64,000 nt of DNA, taken from NCBI GenBank assembly GCA_036559195.1, contig DATBTN010000063.1, forward strand, positions 1-64,000, written 5' to 3'. The notes beneath the pieces were generated by a model. The model searched no databases and was not told the origin of the DNA. It saw nothing but the letters and a program-made list of their open reading frames with translations. The translations under genes were made by a program, and so were the position numbers. This document shows, one piece after another, positions 42,565 to 49,523 of the stretch. Source of the stretch: Candidatus Baltobacteraceae bacterium. Its GTDB lineage: Bacteria; Vulcanimicrobiota; Vulcanimicrobiia; Vulcanimicrobiales; Vulcanimicrobiaceae. Numbering within the stretch: the first letter of the stretch is position 1; every line of letters starts with the position of its first letter.

Positions 42565-43014
42565 TTACAAGGGCGCGTTATACTTGAGGAAACGCCCCTC
42601 GCGCGTCCAACCGAGCCGCTCGTAGAGTGCTTGGGCAGGCGCGTTGTCGCTCGCGGTCTCCAGGAACATTCCGACCGCTCCATTCTCGTGCGCATGGTTC
42701 AGAGCGCGCTCGATCAGCGCGCCGGCAACGCCTCCCCGGCGCGCCTCCGGCACAACGAAGAGATCCTCCAGAATGTATCCGGTGCCCAGCTGTACGGTCG
42801 ACGCCGTCGCAAAAAGTTGAACGAATCCGACGGCCACGCCGTCAATCGCTGCAAGGAACACGACGCTCGTTCGATCGCGCAGATGGGCGGCGACGAACGC
42901 CCGTTCGCGCGACGGCGCGCTGCGCTGGTTGTAAAATTCGCGGTACGCAGCGACCAGGGGCAACACTGCCTCGAGATGCGCGGGGTCCGCGCGAACGATC
43001 GTTATGGCGGCCAT
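42565..43014 (-). CDS. GNAT family N-acetyltransferase
   Basis: 149 residues: TIVRADPAHLEAVLPLVAAYREFYNQ at the N-terminus, then the acetyl-CoA motif ILEDLFVVPEARRGGVAGALIERALNHAHENGAVGMFLETASDNAPAQALYERLGW. Closest in style to amine/amino-acid GNATs; the substrate is unknown. ATG at 43014 starts the domain. It separates tRNA-Tyr from the divergent tRNA-Thr(UGU). Confidence 0.9.
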   Translation of the reverse strand: MAAITIVRADPAHLEAVLPLVAAYREFYNQRSAPSRERAFVAAHLRDRTSVVFLAAIDGVAVGFVQLFATASTVQLGTGYILEDLFVVPEARRGGVAGALIERALNHAHENGAVGMFLETASDNAPAQALYERLGWTREGRFLKYNAPL

Positions 43015-43101
43015 GGCGCCAACGTTTGCAGCCGCGAGAGCCGGGTCCTTGACTAGGGTTCGGATTTTTGAAGTTGAACAATGCGACTCGACCCGTTCAT
43101 C

Positions 43102-43185
43102 GCCGACGTTCCCTAGTGGTCGATGGGACCGGTTTTGTAAACCGGACGCGCAAGCGCAACGTGGGTTCGAATCCCACCGTCGGCT
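43102..43185 (+). tRNA. tRNA-Thr (UGU anticodon) with long variable arm
   Basis: 84 nt. Acceptor GCCGACG/CGTCGGC (7 bp), short D stem CCC/GGG, anticodon stem CCGGT/ACCGG with loop TTTGTAA (anticodon UGU), T arm GTGGGTTCGAATCCCAC, discriminator U, no encoded CCA. The variable region is 15 nt (ACGCGCAAGCGCAAC) and can form a CGC-GCAA-CGC-like hairpin, a class II feature not expected in tRNA-Thr. First two acceptor pairs and U73 agree with the tRNA-Thr(GGU) nearby, supporting Thr identity. It is on the opposite strand to the other tRNAs of the cluster. Confidence 0.9.
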
Positions 43186-43208
43186 CATAGAACGCAGAAC
43201 GGACAACG

Positions 43209-43547
43209 ATGCAACCGATCAAACCCAAATGGATGGAATCCGGCCTCGTGCTAGTCTGCGAGCGCTGCTTCAAAGAACGCATTCCCGAGGAGGATCCCGA
43301 CAAGGCCGCGGAGATCGGCGACTTCAACCTTCGCGATTGGTTGAAAGCGAAGCTCAAAGAAGACGGCCACTGGAAACGAGTTCGCGCGATCACGACGAGC
43401 TGCATGGACGTCTGCGCGCGCCGCAGGGTAACCGTCGCAATCGCTCCGCAAGACGGCCGCCCCGCCGAGCCATTCACCGTCGACCCGCTCGCCGATCGCG
43501 AAGAACTCTACCGCACGATCGTCGCCCGCCTCCACCTGTCATCCTGA
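43209..43547 (+). CDS. small Cys-motif protein, ferredoxin-like, unknown function
   Basis: 112 residues with CERC near residue 18, then SCMDVC near 64-69, in the pattern ...LVLVCERCFKERIPEEDP... and RAITTSCMDVCARRRVTVAIAP. The spacing resembles thioredoxin-like [2Fe-2S] ferredoxins or DUF1636-type metal proteins; I cannot assign a family. The last codons and stop (CTG TCA TCC TGA) are provided by the start of the intergenic repeat, so the C-terminus was shaped by repeat insertion. It follows tRNA-Thr(UGU) by 23 nt. Confidence 0.7.
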   Translation: MQPIKPKWMESGLVLVCERCFKERIPEEDPDKAAEIGDFNLRDWLKAKLKEDGHWKRVRAITTSCMDVCARRRVTVAIAPQDGRPAEPFTVDPLADREELYRTIVARLHLSS

Positions 43548-43690
43548 GCTCGTCGAAGGACGGATAATCGGCGCGCTCCGTGCTTCGACAGGCTCAGCAT
43601 GACAAAGACGCGCCGTTGCCATTTTGTCATCCTGAGCTTGTCGAAGGACGAGCTTGTCGAAGGACGAGCTCGTCGAAGGACGACGCATGA
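43537..43690. repeat. palindromic intergenic repeat, copy C
   Basis: Begins CTGTCATCCTGAGCTCGTCGAAGG, continues with the inverted copy (GTGCTTCGACAGGCTCAGCATGACA), and ends in a tandem run of GAGCTTGTCGAAGGAC units (43636-43685). Same family as copies at 14.4 and 35.6 kb. It overlaps the last codons of the upstream gene. Confidence 0.85.
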
Positions 43691-43714
43691 CAAAGGCGCG
43701 CCGTTGTTGCCATT

Positions 43715-43748
43715 AAAAAAGAGACGCCGATAAGCGGCGTCTCTTTTA
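43715..43748. terminator. bidirectional terminator after sigH
   Basis: A-rich AAAAAA, then GAGACGCCG (43721-43729), loop ATAAG, CGGCGTCTC (43735-43743), then TTTTATT. T tracts flank the stem on both strands, so it can end the minus-strand sigH transcript as well as plus-strand transcription. Confidence 0.88.
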
Positions 43749-43762
43749 TTGTTGCGGGTTTA

Positions 43763-44410
43763 TTACGGAAGTTCGATTTCGGAGAGGTTTTTTTCGATCT
43801 TGCGTTTGACGCGTTGGAGGGCGTTGTCGATTGACTTCACGTGGCGGCCGAGGTCGCGCGCCATCTCCTGATAGCTCTTGCCTTCGAGATACGAAAGCAG
43901 AACCTGCGATTCCAGCTCCGAGAGGTTCTCCTGAATGCGTTCTTTGATGTCTTGCGAGACCTCCTGATTGATCACGAGTTCTTCGGGATCCGAGGTCTTC
44001 TGCGATGCCATCACGTCGAGCAGCGTGCGTTCGCTGTCTTCGTCGTAGATCGGCTTGTTCAGCGAGATGTATTGATTGAGCGGGATGTGCTTCTGGCGCG
44101 TCGCGGTCTTGATCGCGGTGATGATCTGGCGCGTGATACACAGCTCGGCAAAGGCACGAAAGCTCGAAAGTTTGTCGGCCTTGAAGTCACGGACGGCCTT
44201 ATAGAGACCGATCATGCCCTCTTGAATGATATCTTCGCGATCCGCACCGATGAGAAAATAGCTCTTCGCCTTGATACGCACGAAATTCTTATATTTGTTG
44301 AGCAGAAACTCCATCGCCAGATTGTCGCCCGATTTGGCGATGGCGACTAAATCCTCGTCCGCCCGCTCGTGGTATTCCAAACCATCCGTCGCTGGATGGG
44401 TCATTGCCAT
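43763..44410 (-). CDS. sigH: RNA polymerase sigma factor SigH (Spo0H type)
   Basis: 215 residues. Close in pattern to Bacillus SigH: DLVAIAKSGDNLAMEFLLNKYKNFVRIKAKSYFLIGADREDIIQEGMIGLYKAVRDF (region 2), FAELCITRQIITAIKTATRQKHIPLNQYISLNKP, and region 4 LSELESQVLLSYLEGKSYQEMARDLGRHVKSIDNALQRVKRKIEKNL. ATG at 44410 is preferred (GAGGG nine nt upstream). In Bacillus it governs stationary-phase and early sporulation genes; no sporulation gene is seen here, so the regulon is unknown. Genomic place (downstream of rlmB, near the rpmG-secE block) is as in Bacillus. Confidence 0.94.
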   Translation of the reverse strand: MAMTHPATDGLEYHERADEDLVAIAKSGDNLAMEFLLNKYKNFVRIKAKSYFLIGADREDIIQEGMIGLYKAVRDFKADKLSSFRAFAELCITRQIITAIKTATRQKHIPLNQYISLNKPIYDEDSERTLLDVMASQKTSDPEELVINQEVSQDIKERIQENLSELESQVLLSYLEGKSYQEMARDLGRHVKSIDNALQRVKRKIEKNLSEIELP

Positions 44411-44556
44411 TCGTCTTGCCCTCAGGGAGTGGGATGTGCGCAAATCGCGGGCCGCAGTCCGTCGAGCGCCGCACATCCCGAACAGTATAGGAGGGTCCTC
44501 CTTGCGCGTCAACCCTAAAGGTTGTCTTAAGGCGAGGCGGCCGAGCTAGCGCTATT

Positions 44557-45360
44557 TTACCCGGCTAAGCGCCTTTGGCGGACCGCTTCATACAGCAGAA
44601 CCCCCGCTGCAACCGAGGCGTTGAGCGAGTCGATACGGCCGAGCATCGGAATCGTTACCAAGTAATCGCACTCTCGCTTGACCAGGGAAGAGACCCCCTC
44701 CCCCTCCGCTCCGATGACGAGCGCCAAGTCGCGAGCGAGGTCGGCCTTGGTGAAATCGACGGCGCCCTCACCTACATCGGCCCCCGCCACCCAGACGTTG
44801 GCCTTCTTAAGCTTGCGGATCGCGTCGGCGACGTTCGCCACGCGCGCGATCGGAATGTGCGCGGCGGCACCGGCGGCGGCCTTACGGACGGTGGCGTTCA
44901 CCCCGGCCGCGCGCCGCTCCGGCATGATGACCGCGTCCGCGCCCGCACACTCGGCGCTGCGAATGATCGCTCCGGCGTTGTGCGGGTCCGTGATGTGATC
45001 GAGAATCACGTAGAGCGCCGGACCCTGCCCGCGCCGTTGACCGATCGCTTCTTCCAACGTGACGTACGGAAACGGCGCGCCGAAAGCGATGACGCTCTGG
45101 TGCGCCTTGTACGGAAATTGGGTGAAGAATCGCGGCTCTTCGAAGCGCACGTTGACGTCGAGTTCGCGCGCGCGCTCGAGCATGCGCCGCACGATGGGAT
45201 CGCGCCGACGGTCCTCACCGATATGGATCTTGCGCAGCTTCTCCCCCGCGGCCAACGCCTCGTCGACCGCGTGAATCCCGTACATCACGTCGTCGAGGTC
45301 GGGCAATTCGCGGCGCGCCGGTCGCGGGCTGCTGCGGCCGGTTATCCGGCGACGGTCCAC
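44557..45360 (-). CDS. rlmB: 23S rRNA (guanosine 2'-O)-methyltransferase, TrmH/RlmB family
   Basis: 267 residues. The substrate-binding N-terminal domain (MYGIHAVDEALAAGEKLRKIHIGED) is followed by a SPOUT knot domain: LDHITDPHNAGAIIRSAECAGADAVIMPERRAAGVN, LALVIGAEGEGVSSLVKRECDYLVTIPMLGRIDSLNASVAAGVLLYEAVRQRR. It acts on 23S rRNA (G2251 in E. coli) with SAM. GTG at 45360 is preferred (AGAGGG eight nt upstream, 19-nt overlap with cysS). Same neighbour as in Bacillus (cysS-mrnC-rlmB), but mrnC is missing. Confidence 0.93.
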   Translation of the reverse strand: MDRRRITGRSSPRPARRELPDLDDVMYGIHAVDEALAAGEKLRKIHIGEDRRRDPIVRRMLERARELDVNVRFEEPRFFTQFPYKAHQSVIAFGAPFPYVTLEEAIGQRRGQGPALYVILDHITDPHNAGAIIRSAECAGADAVIMPERRAAGVNATVRKAAAGAAAHIPIARVANVADAIRKLKKANVWVAGADVGEGAVDFTKADLARDLALVIGAEGEGVSSLVKRECDYLVTIPMLGRIDSLNASVAAGVLLYEAVRQRRLAG

Positions 45361-46787
45361 GTGGTACCCTCTTTCGAGTCTTTGAGTGCGACGCCGCTGC
45401 GCAGCAGCGCGTCGCGTAGACGATCCGACATGGCCCAATCTTTCCGAGCACGCGCCTGCGTGCGAAGGTCTATGAGATGTTCGATCGCGTCGGCCGCTCG
45501 TTGCGAGCCGTTCAACGAAATATCAGCTCCCACCTCAGTGCGCAACCGTTCGATGAAATCTGCGGGCAATTCGGCGACGGTCTCGTGCTGCCAGGCCGCG
45601 GTCGGCTCGAGGCCGAGCAGCGCGAGCAGATAGGCGAATTCGGCGAAAGCGGCGCCGTTCGCTTGCCCGTTTTCGGCATTGGCGGCAAACACGTGCAGCT
45701 CCGCAAGAGCGCCCGCCGTATTCATATCGTTCTCCAGCGCGGCGTTCACGCGCGCCGTAAGATCGCCCGGCGTATAGGGCGGCGCGTCGGCGCGGGCGAG
45801 TTTGCGATAGGCGGCCTTCAACCGGTCCAGCGAAACCGTCGCACCGGCGATCGATTCCTCGGTCAAGTTCATCACCTTGCTGTAGCCGGTCTGCAAAAAG
45901 AGCAGCCGGATCGCCTGCGGATCGTGCCGCGCGAGCAGCGCGGAGAGCGGCTCGAAATTGCCGAGCGACTTGCTCATCTTCTTATTGTCGAAGAGCAGTA
46001 GGCCGCCGTGCACCCACAGGTTGGCCATCGGCGGATGCGCCATCAGCGGCTCGCTTTGCGCGATTTCGTTCTCGTGATGCGGAAAGATCAGATCGGCACC
46101 GCCGCCGTGGATATCGAACCCGGCGCCGGCGGGATCGAGCAAGTCGTGCGACATCACCGAGCACTCGATATGCCAACCCGGCCGGCCATCGCCCCACGGT
46201 GAAGGCCAGCGCGGCTCGCCCGGTTTGGCGAACTTCCAAAGCGCGAAATCGAGCGGATCGTCCTTGTGCTCGTCGATCTCGATACGCGCTCCCGATTCGA
46301 GTTCGTCGATCTTCCGATTGCTCAATTTACCGTACCCGGCAAACTTCGAAACGCGGTAATAGACGCCGTCCCTGGAAACGTAGGCGTATCCGCGCGCGAT
46401 TAGCGCTTCGATCGCTTCGACGATCTGCGGGATGAATTGCGTCGCGAACGGCTCGTGGTCGGGCTCGCGAACGTCGAGCTTGCGCATCGACGTTTTGAAG
46501 TCCGCATAGTAGCCGGCCACGATCTCGTGCCAATCTTCGCCGGTCTCGATACCGCGGTTGATGCTGCGATCGTCGATGTCGGTCACGTTCTGCACGTAGG
46601 TTACGGCGTACCCGCAGTGCGCCAGATAGCGACGCAGCACGTCGAAAAAGAGAAACGAGCGCGCGTGTCCGAGATGCGCTTGCGCCGAGGGAGTCAATCC
46701 GCAAACGTACATGCGTACCTGCCCGGCGCGTAGCGGCGAGAATATCTCGACGCCGCGCGTGCGCGTGTTATACAGCTTTAGCGGCAT
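45342..46787 (-). CDS. cysS: cysteinyl-tRNA synthetase
   Basis: 481 residues, class I synthetase. HIGH-type motif in SAQAHLGHARSFLFFD, zinc Cys near residue 29 (MYVCGLTPSA) and later Cys/His ligands (WHIECSVMS, HHENEIAQSE), KMSKS in LLFDNKKMSKSLGNFE. It overlaps cysE by 20 nt, linking cysteine synthesis and charging as in Firmicutes. Normal length. Confidence 0.97.
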   Translation of the reverse strand: MPLKLYNTRTRGVEIFSPLRAGQVRMYVCGLTPSAQAHLGHARSFLFFDVLRRYLAHCGYAVTYVQNVTDIDDRSINRGIETGEDWHEIVAGYYADFKTSMRKLDVREPDHEPFATQFIPQIVEAIEALIARGYAYVSRDGVYYRVSKFAGYGKLSNRKIDELESGARIEIDEHKDDPLDFALWKFAKPGEPRWPSPWGDGRPGWHIECSVMSHDLLDPAGAGFDIHGGGADLIFPHHENEIAQSEPLMAHPPMANLWVHGGLLLFDNKKMSKSLGNFEPLSALLARHDPQAIRLLFLQTGYSKVMNLTEESIAGATVSLDRLKAAYRKLARADAPPYTPGDLTARVNAALENDMNTAGALAELHVFAANAENGQANGAAFAEFAYLLALLGLEPTAAWQHETVAELPADFIERLRTEVGADISLNGSQRAADAIEHLIDLRTQARARKDWAMSDRLRDALLRSGVALKDSKEGTTWTVAG

Positions 46788-47442
46788 CGTCGTTCCCCGT
46801 GGTAAGTTCGTTCAAGCGGCGTTCGAGTTCGGCGATTCGCTCTTGCAGCGTGGCGATCAACTGCGCGTTGGGATCGGGCATGTCCACTTGCGGACGCTCC
46901 GGAATCGAACGAACCGGCAGGCCGTCTTGGAAGACGACGCGCGCCGGCACGCCGACGACGGTCGAATTCGGCGGCACGTCCTTCACTACGACCGAGCCGC
47001 CGCCGACCTTCGAGTTCTCGCCGATCGTGATCGCGCCGAGCACCGCGGCGTTGACGCCGACGGTAACGTTCGCACCGAGAGTCGGGTGGCGCTTGCCGTG
47101 CGACAGACTCGTTCCGCCAAGCGTGACACCCTGATAGATCGTGCAGCCGTCGCCAACCTCCGCCGTCTCGCCGATCACGACTCCCATCCCGTGATCGATA
47201 AAGACCCCGCGCCCGATCTTCGCGCCGGGGTGAATCTCGATGCCGGTCAAAAAGCGATTGACGTTCGAGAGCCAACGCGGAAGTATCGGAACGCCCACGC
47301 CGTGCAGCGCGTGAATCGCCCGATGCGCCGTCAACGCGTGAAATCCCGGATACGAGAGCAGAACGTCGAGCCAGCCGGTCGCCGCGGGGTCGCGCTCGAG
47401 CGGAGCTTTGAGATCGCTTCGTACATCGCGAAGGAAAAACAT
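46768..47442 (-). CDS. cysE: serine O-acetyltransferase
   Basis: 224 residues; left-handed beta-helix acetyltransferase making O-acetylserine from serine and acetyl-CoA, first step of cysteine synthesis. GIEIHPGAKIGRGVFIDHGMGVVIGETAEVGDGCTIYQGVTLGGTSLSHGKRHPTLGANVTVGVNAAVLG is the catalytic hexapeptide-repeat region with the usual His. The N-terminus is short (epsF/Bacillus-like). The C-terminal ~35 residues form a coiled coil (LIATLQERIAELERRLNEL). Confidence 0.96.
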   Translation of the reverse strand: MFFLRDVRSDLKAPLERDPAATGWLDVLLSYPGFHALTAHRAIHALHGVGVPILPRWLSNVNRFLTGIEIHPGAKIGRGVFIDHGMGVVIGETAEVGDGCTIYQGVTLGGTSLSHGKRHPTLGANVTVGVNAAVLGAITIGENSKVGGGSVVVKDVPPNSTVVGVPARVVFQDGLPVRSIPERPQVDMPDPNAQLIATLQERIAELERRLNELTTGNDDAAKAV

Positions 47443-47478
47443 GATTCTAGAAGTGTAACCGGCGGCGTCAAGCCGAGG

Positions 47479-48066
47479 TTACGCTTCCTCCGGCTCCTGC
47501 GGCCGGCGGCCGTGGATCGGCTCGAACGGTTTGCCGTCCGGGCCGAAGGCGATCGGCTCGAGTCCGCGGCCGTGCAGCAGCCGCGAATTCACCGCTCCCA
47601 CGCGAATCAAGATGCGGTCGTGGCCGAGCAGCGGGAAAAGCAATTCCAACGGCGGACCCGCCGCGCGGCCGGTCAGGGCCATGCGCACCACGTGCAGCGC
47701 GTCTGCACGGCTCAGCCCGAACTCCTCGCCGATCGCCGGAATATCGTGATCGAGCGGCAGCCCGCGCAACTCGGACTCGTGATCGACGTACTGTGCGACC
47801 GCATCCAAAAAGAAGAGCGCTTCGCGCGAGCGCAGCCGCTCGAGTTCGAGTGCCGGAATCGTGCACGACTCGGCTCGCAGATCGGCCAGTAGCGGGCGCG
47901 CCTGCTCGAAATCGCTTAGCTGCGCCCCGAAGGCCTCGATGAACGTATCGATCCAGCGCAGCGCTGCCGGCGGAGCCGGGTCTTCGAGATAGCCCCAGCG
48001 CTGCATGTGGTGCGAAAGCTGATGCACGAGCGCCTCGCGCGGACGGGTCGGATCGAAGGGTTCCAC
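47479..48066 (-). CDS. stand-alone GluRS anticodon-binding domain (gltX 3' part only)
   Basis: 195 residues. WIDTFIEAFGAQLSDFEQARPLLADLRAE, LERLRSREALFFLDAVAQYVDHE and LHVVRMALTGRAAGPPLELLFPLLGHDRILIRV match the C-terminal helical anticodon-binding domain of glutamyl-tRNA synthetase. The catalytic Rossmann part with its HIGH and KMSKS signatures is absent and is not present upstream, where ispF begins. GTG at 48066 (AAGGA upstream) clears ispF; the open frame extends to 48150. It sits exactly where gltX lies in Bacillus (ispF-gltX-cysE). Either a decayed gltX copy or a domesticated tRNA-binding protein; the full GluRS must be elsewhere. Confidence 0.75.
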   Translation of the reverse strand: MEPFDPTRPREALVHQLSHHMQRWGYLEDPAPPAALRWIDTFIEAFGAQLSDFEQARPLLADLRAESCTIPALELERLRSREALFFLDAVAQYVDHESELRGLPLDHDIPAIGEEFGLSRADALHVVRMALTGRAAGPPLELLFPLLGHDRILIRVGAVNSRLLHGRGLEPIAFGPDGKPFEPIHGRRPQEPEEA

Positions 48067-48100
48067 TTGTCTGCTCGTATCCTTAAAAACGCACGCCGCG

Positions 48101-48574
48101 CTAGAGCGCTTGGATGCAGGCGACGGCATGAGCTGCGATACCGCTTCCATCGCCGGTATAGCCCATCCCTTCGGTCGTCTTCGCTTTGACGCTGACCTGA
48201 TGGAGCGCTAGGCCCAGCCGGCCCGCAAGGTTTTCGCGCATCGCATGAATGTGCGGCGCGAGTTTCGGCAACTGCAGAACGATGGTGGCATCGACGTTTT
48301 CGATTTGAAAACCGGCGCGCCGAACTTCCGCGACGCAGAACTCGAGCAGATCGAGCGAATTCGCGCCGCGCCAGCGATCGTCGGTGTCCGGGAAGTGCCC
48401 GCCCAGATCGCCAAGGGCCGCCGCGCCGAGAAGCGCGTCGGCGAGCGCGTGCGCCAGCACGTCGGCGTCGGAGTGGCCAAGCGGTCCGAACTCGGCGGGA
48501 ACGTTCACGCCGCCGAGGATCAACGGTCTTCCGGCGACGAGCTTATGCGCGTCGAATCCATGGCCGACGCGCAC
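48101..48574 (-). CDS. ispF: 2-C-methyl-D-erythritol 2,4-cyclodiphosphate synthase
   Basis: 157 residues. [64 protein letters not shown] carries the zinc ligands Asp8, His10 and His42 and the active-site HSDADV. The C-terminal [26 protein letters not shown] is typical. MEP pathway of isoprenoid synthesis, directly after IspD in the operon (gap 3 nt). Confidence 0.97.
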   Translation of the reverse strand: MRVGHGFDAHKLVAGRPLILGGVNVPAEFGPLGHSDADVLAHALADALLGAAALGDLGGHFPDTDDRWRGANSLDLLEFCVAEVRRAGFQIENVDATIVLQLPKLAPHIHAMRENLAGRLGLALHQVSVKAKTTEGMGYTGDGSGIAAHAVACIQAL

Positions 48575-48577
48575 GGG

Positions 48578-49522
48578 CTAGACGGTTTCCGTTCGGCCGG
48601 CGTAGTGCGAGAACCGCGTGGTAAACGTCATCGATCCGTCGCCAATCGCTTCGAAGCGCTCGCCGAACCCTTCGAAGTGTTCGGCAGCCACGTACGCTCG
48701 AATCGCCACGCCGCTGGGCAGGTCGCGATCGAGACCATCGACGGTGCCGCCGCGCGATTCGATCTCGGTGCAAACCGCGTCGATAAGGTTCGCATCGGTG
48801 AATATTTCGACGAGCAGCACTTCTTCTTCGCCCGGCATCTGTTCGTGGCGGTCGCGTAAGAGCTGTTCGGCGCGCCGCAGATCGTCGGGAACGGTGATCT
48901 TGAAATTTTCGCGCGATGACTCGACGAGCTCGACCTCTATGCCGGCGCGCTCCAGGAGCATCGCCTCATCGGTTCCGCCGACGCCGTTACGCGCGGCCTC
49001 GGCGTGCGCGCGGCGCAGATCGCGTACGGTCGCGGCCTGTGGCGTCTGCGCGGCCCATAGTGCCTCGCGGTCCAGCGTTCGCGTTACGAGCCGGCTCGCG
49101 TTATCGACGACTTTAATCGTGTCGACCACCGGCACGCCGAGTACGGCGGCGTGACCGTCGCGCACGACCCGCATCGCATTACGAACGTCGTTCGCCTTGA
49201 CGAGCGGACGAGCGCCGTCGTGAACGAGCACGCCCGCAACGCGCTCCGGCAACGCGTCCAGACCCTTGGCCACCGAGTCTTGGCGCCGTTCGCCGCCGCC
49301 GACAACCGTAACCGGCTTGCTCGAAAGTTGGGCGGCCATCGCCCGCACCGTATCGATCCATTCGTCCTCGGTCACGACGACGAGATCGACGATCTCCGGC
49401 ATCTGCGCGAACGTGCGCATCGACCACGAAAGCATCGGTGCCCCCGCCAGCTCCACGAGCTGCTTCGGGCGCCCGAATCGAGTCCCGCGGCCCGCCGCTA
49501 CGATAATCGCTCCCCACAACAT
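48578..49522 (-). CDS. ispD: IspD cytidylyltransferase with EF-G-C-like C-terminal domain
   Basis: 314 residues. Residues 1-224 are IspD (MEP cytidylyltransferase): IIVAAGRGTRFGRPKQLVELAGAPML, VHDGARPLV, TPQA, GGTDEAMLLERAG, ENFKITVPDDL. IspD normally ends there (~230). Residues 231-309 are an extra domain, EEEVLLVEIFTDANLIDAVCTEIESRGGTVDGLDRDLPSGVAIRAYVAAEHFEGFGERFEAIGDGSMTFTTRFSHY. Its strand-helix order and ending (GxxTFTxxFSHY) recall domain V (EFG_C) of elongation factor G. Sequenced frame is continuous, so this is a fusion. Operon yacL-ispD-ispF. Confidence 0.93.
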   Translation of the reverse strand: MLWGAIIVAAGRGTRFGRPKQLVELAGAPMLSWSMRTFAQMPEIVDLVVVTEDEWIDTVRAMAAQLSSKPVTVVGGGERRQDSVAKGLDALPERVAGVLVHDGARPLVKANDVRNAMRVVRDGHAAVLGVPVVDTIKVVDNASRLVTRTLDREALWAAQTPQAATVRDLRRAHAEAARNGVGGTDEAMLLERAGIEVELVESSRENFKITVPDDLRRAEQLLRDRHEQMPGEEEVLLVEIFTDANLIDAVCTEIESRGGTVDGLDRDLPSGVAIRAYVAAEHFEGFGERFEAIGDGSMTFTTRFSHYAGRTETV

Positions 49523-49523
49523 G

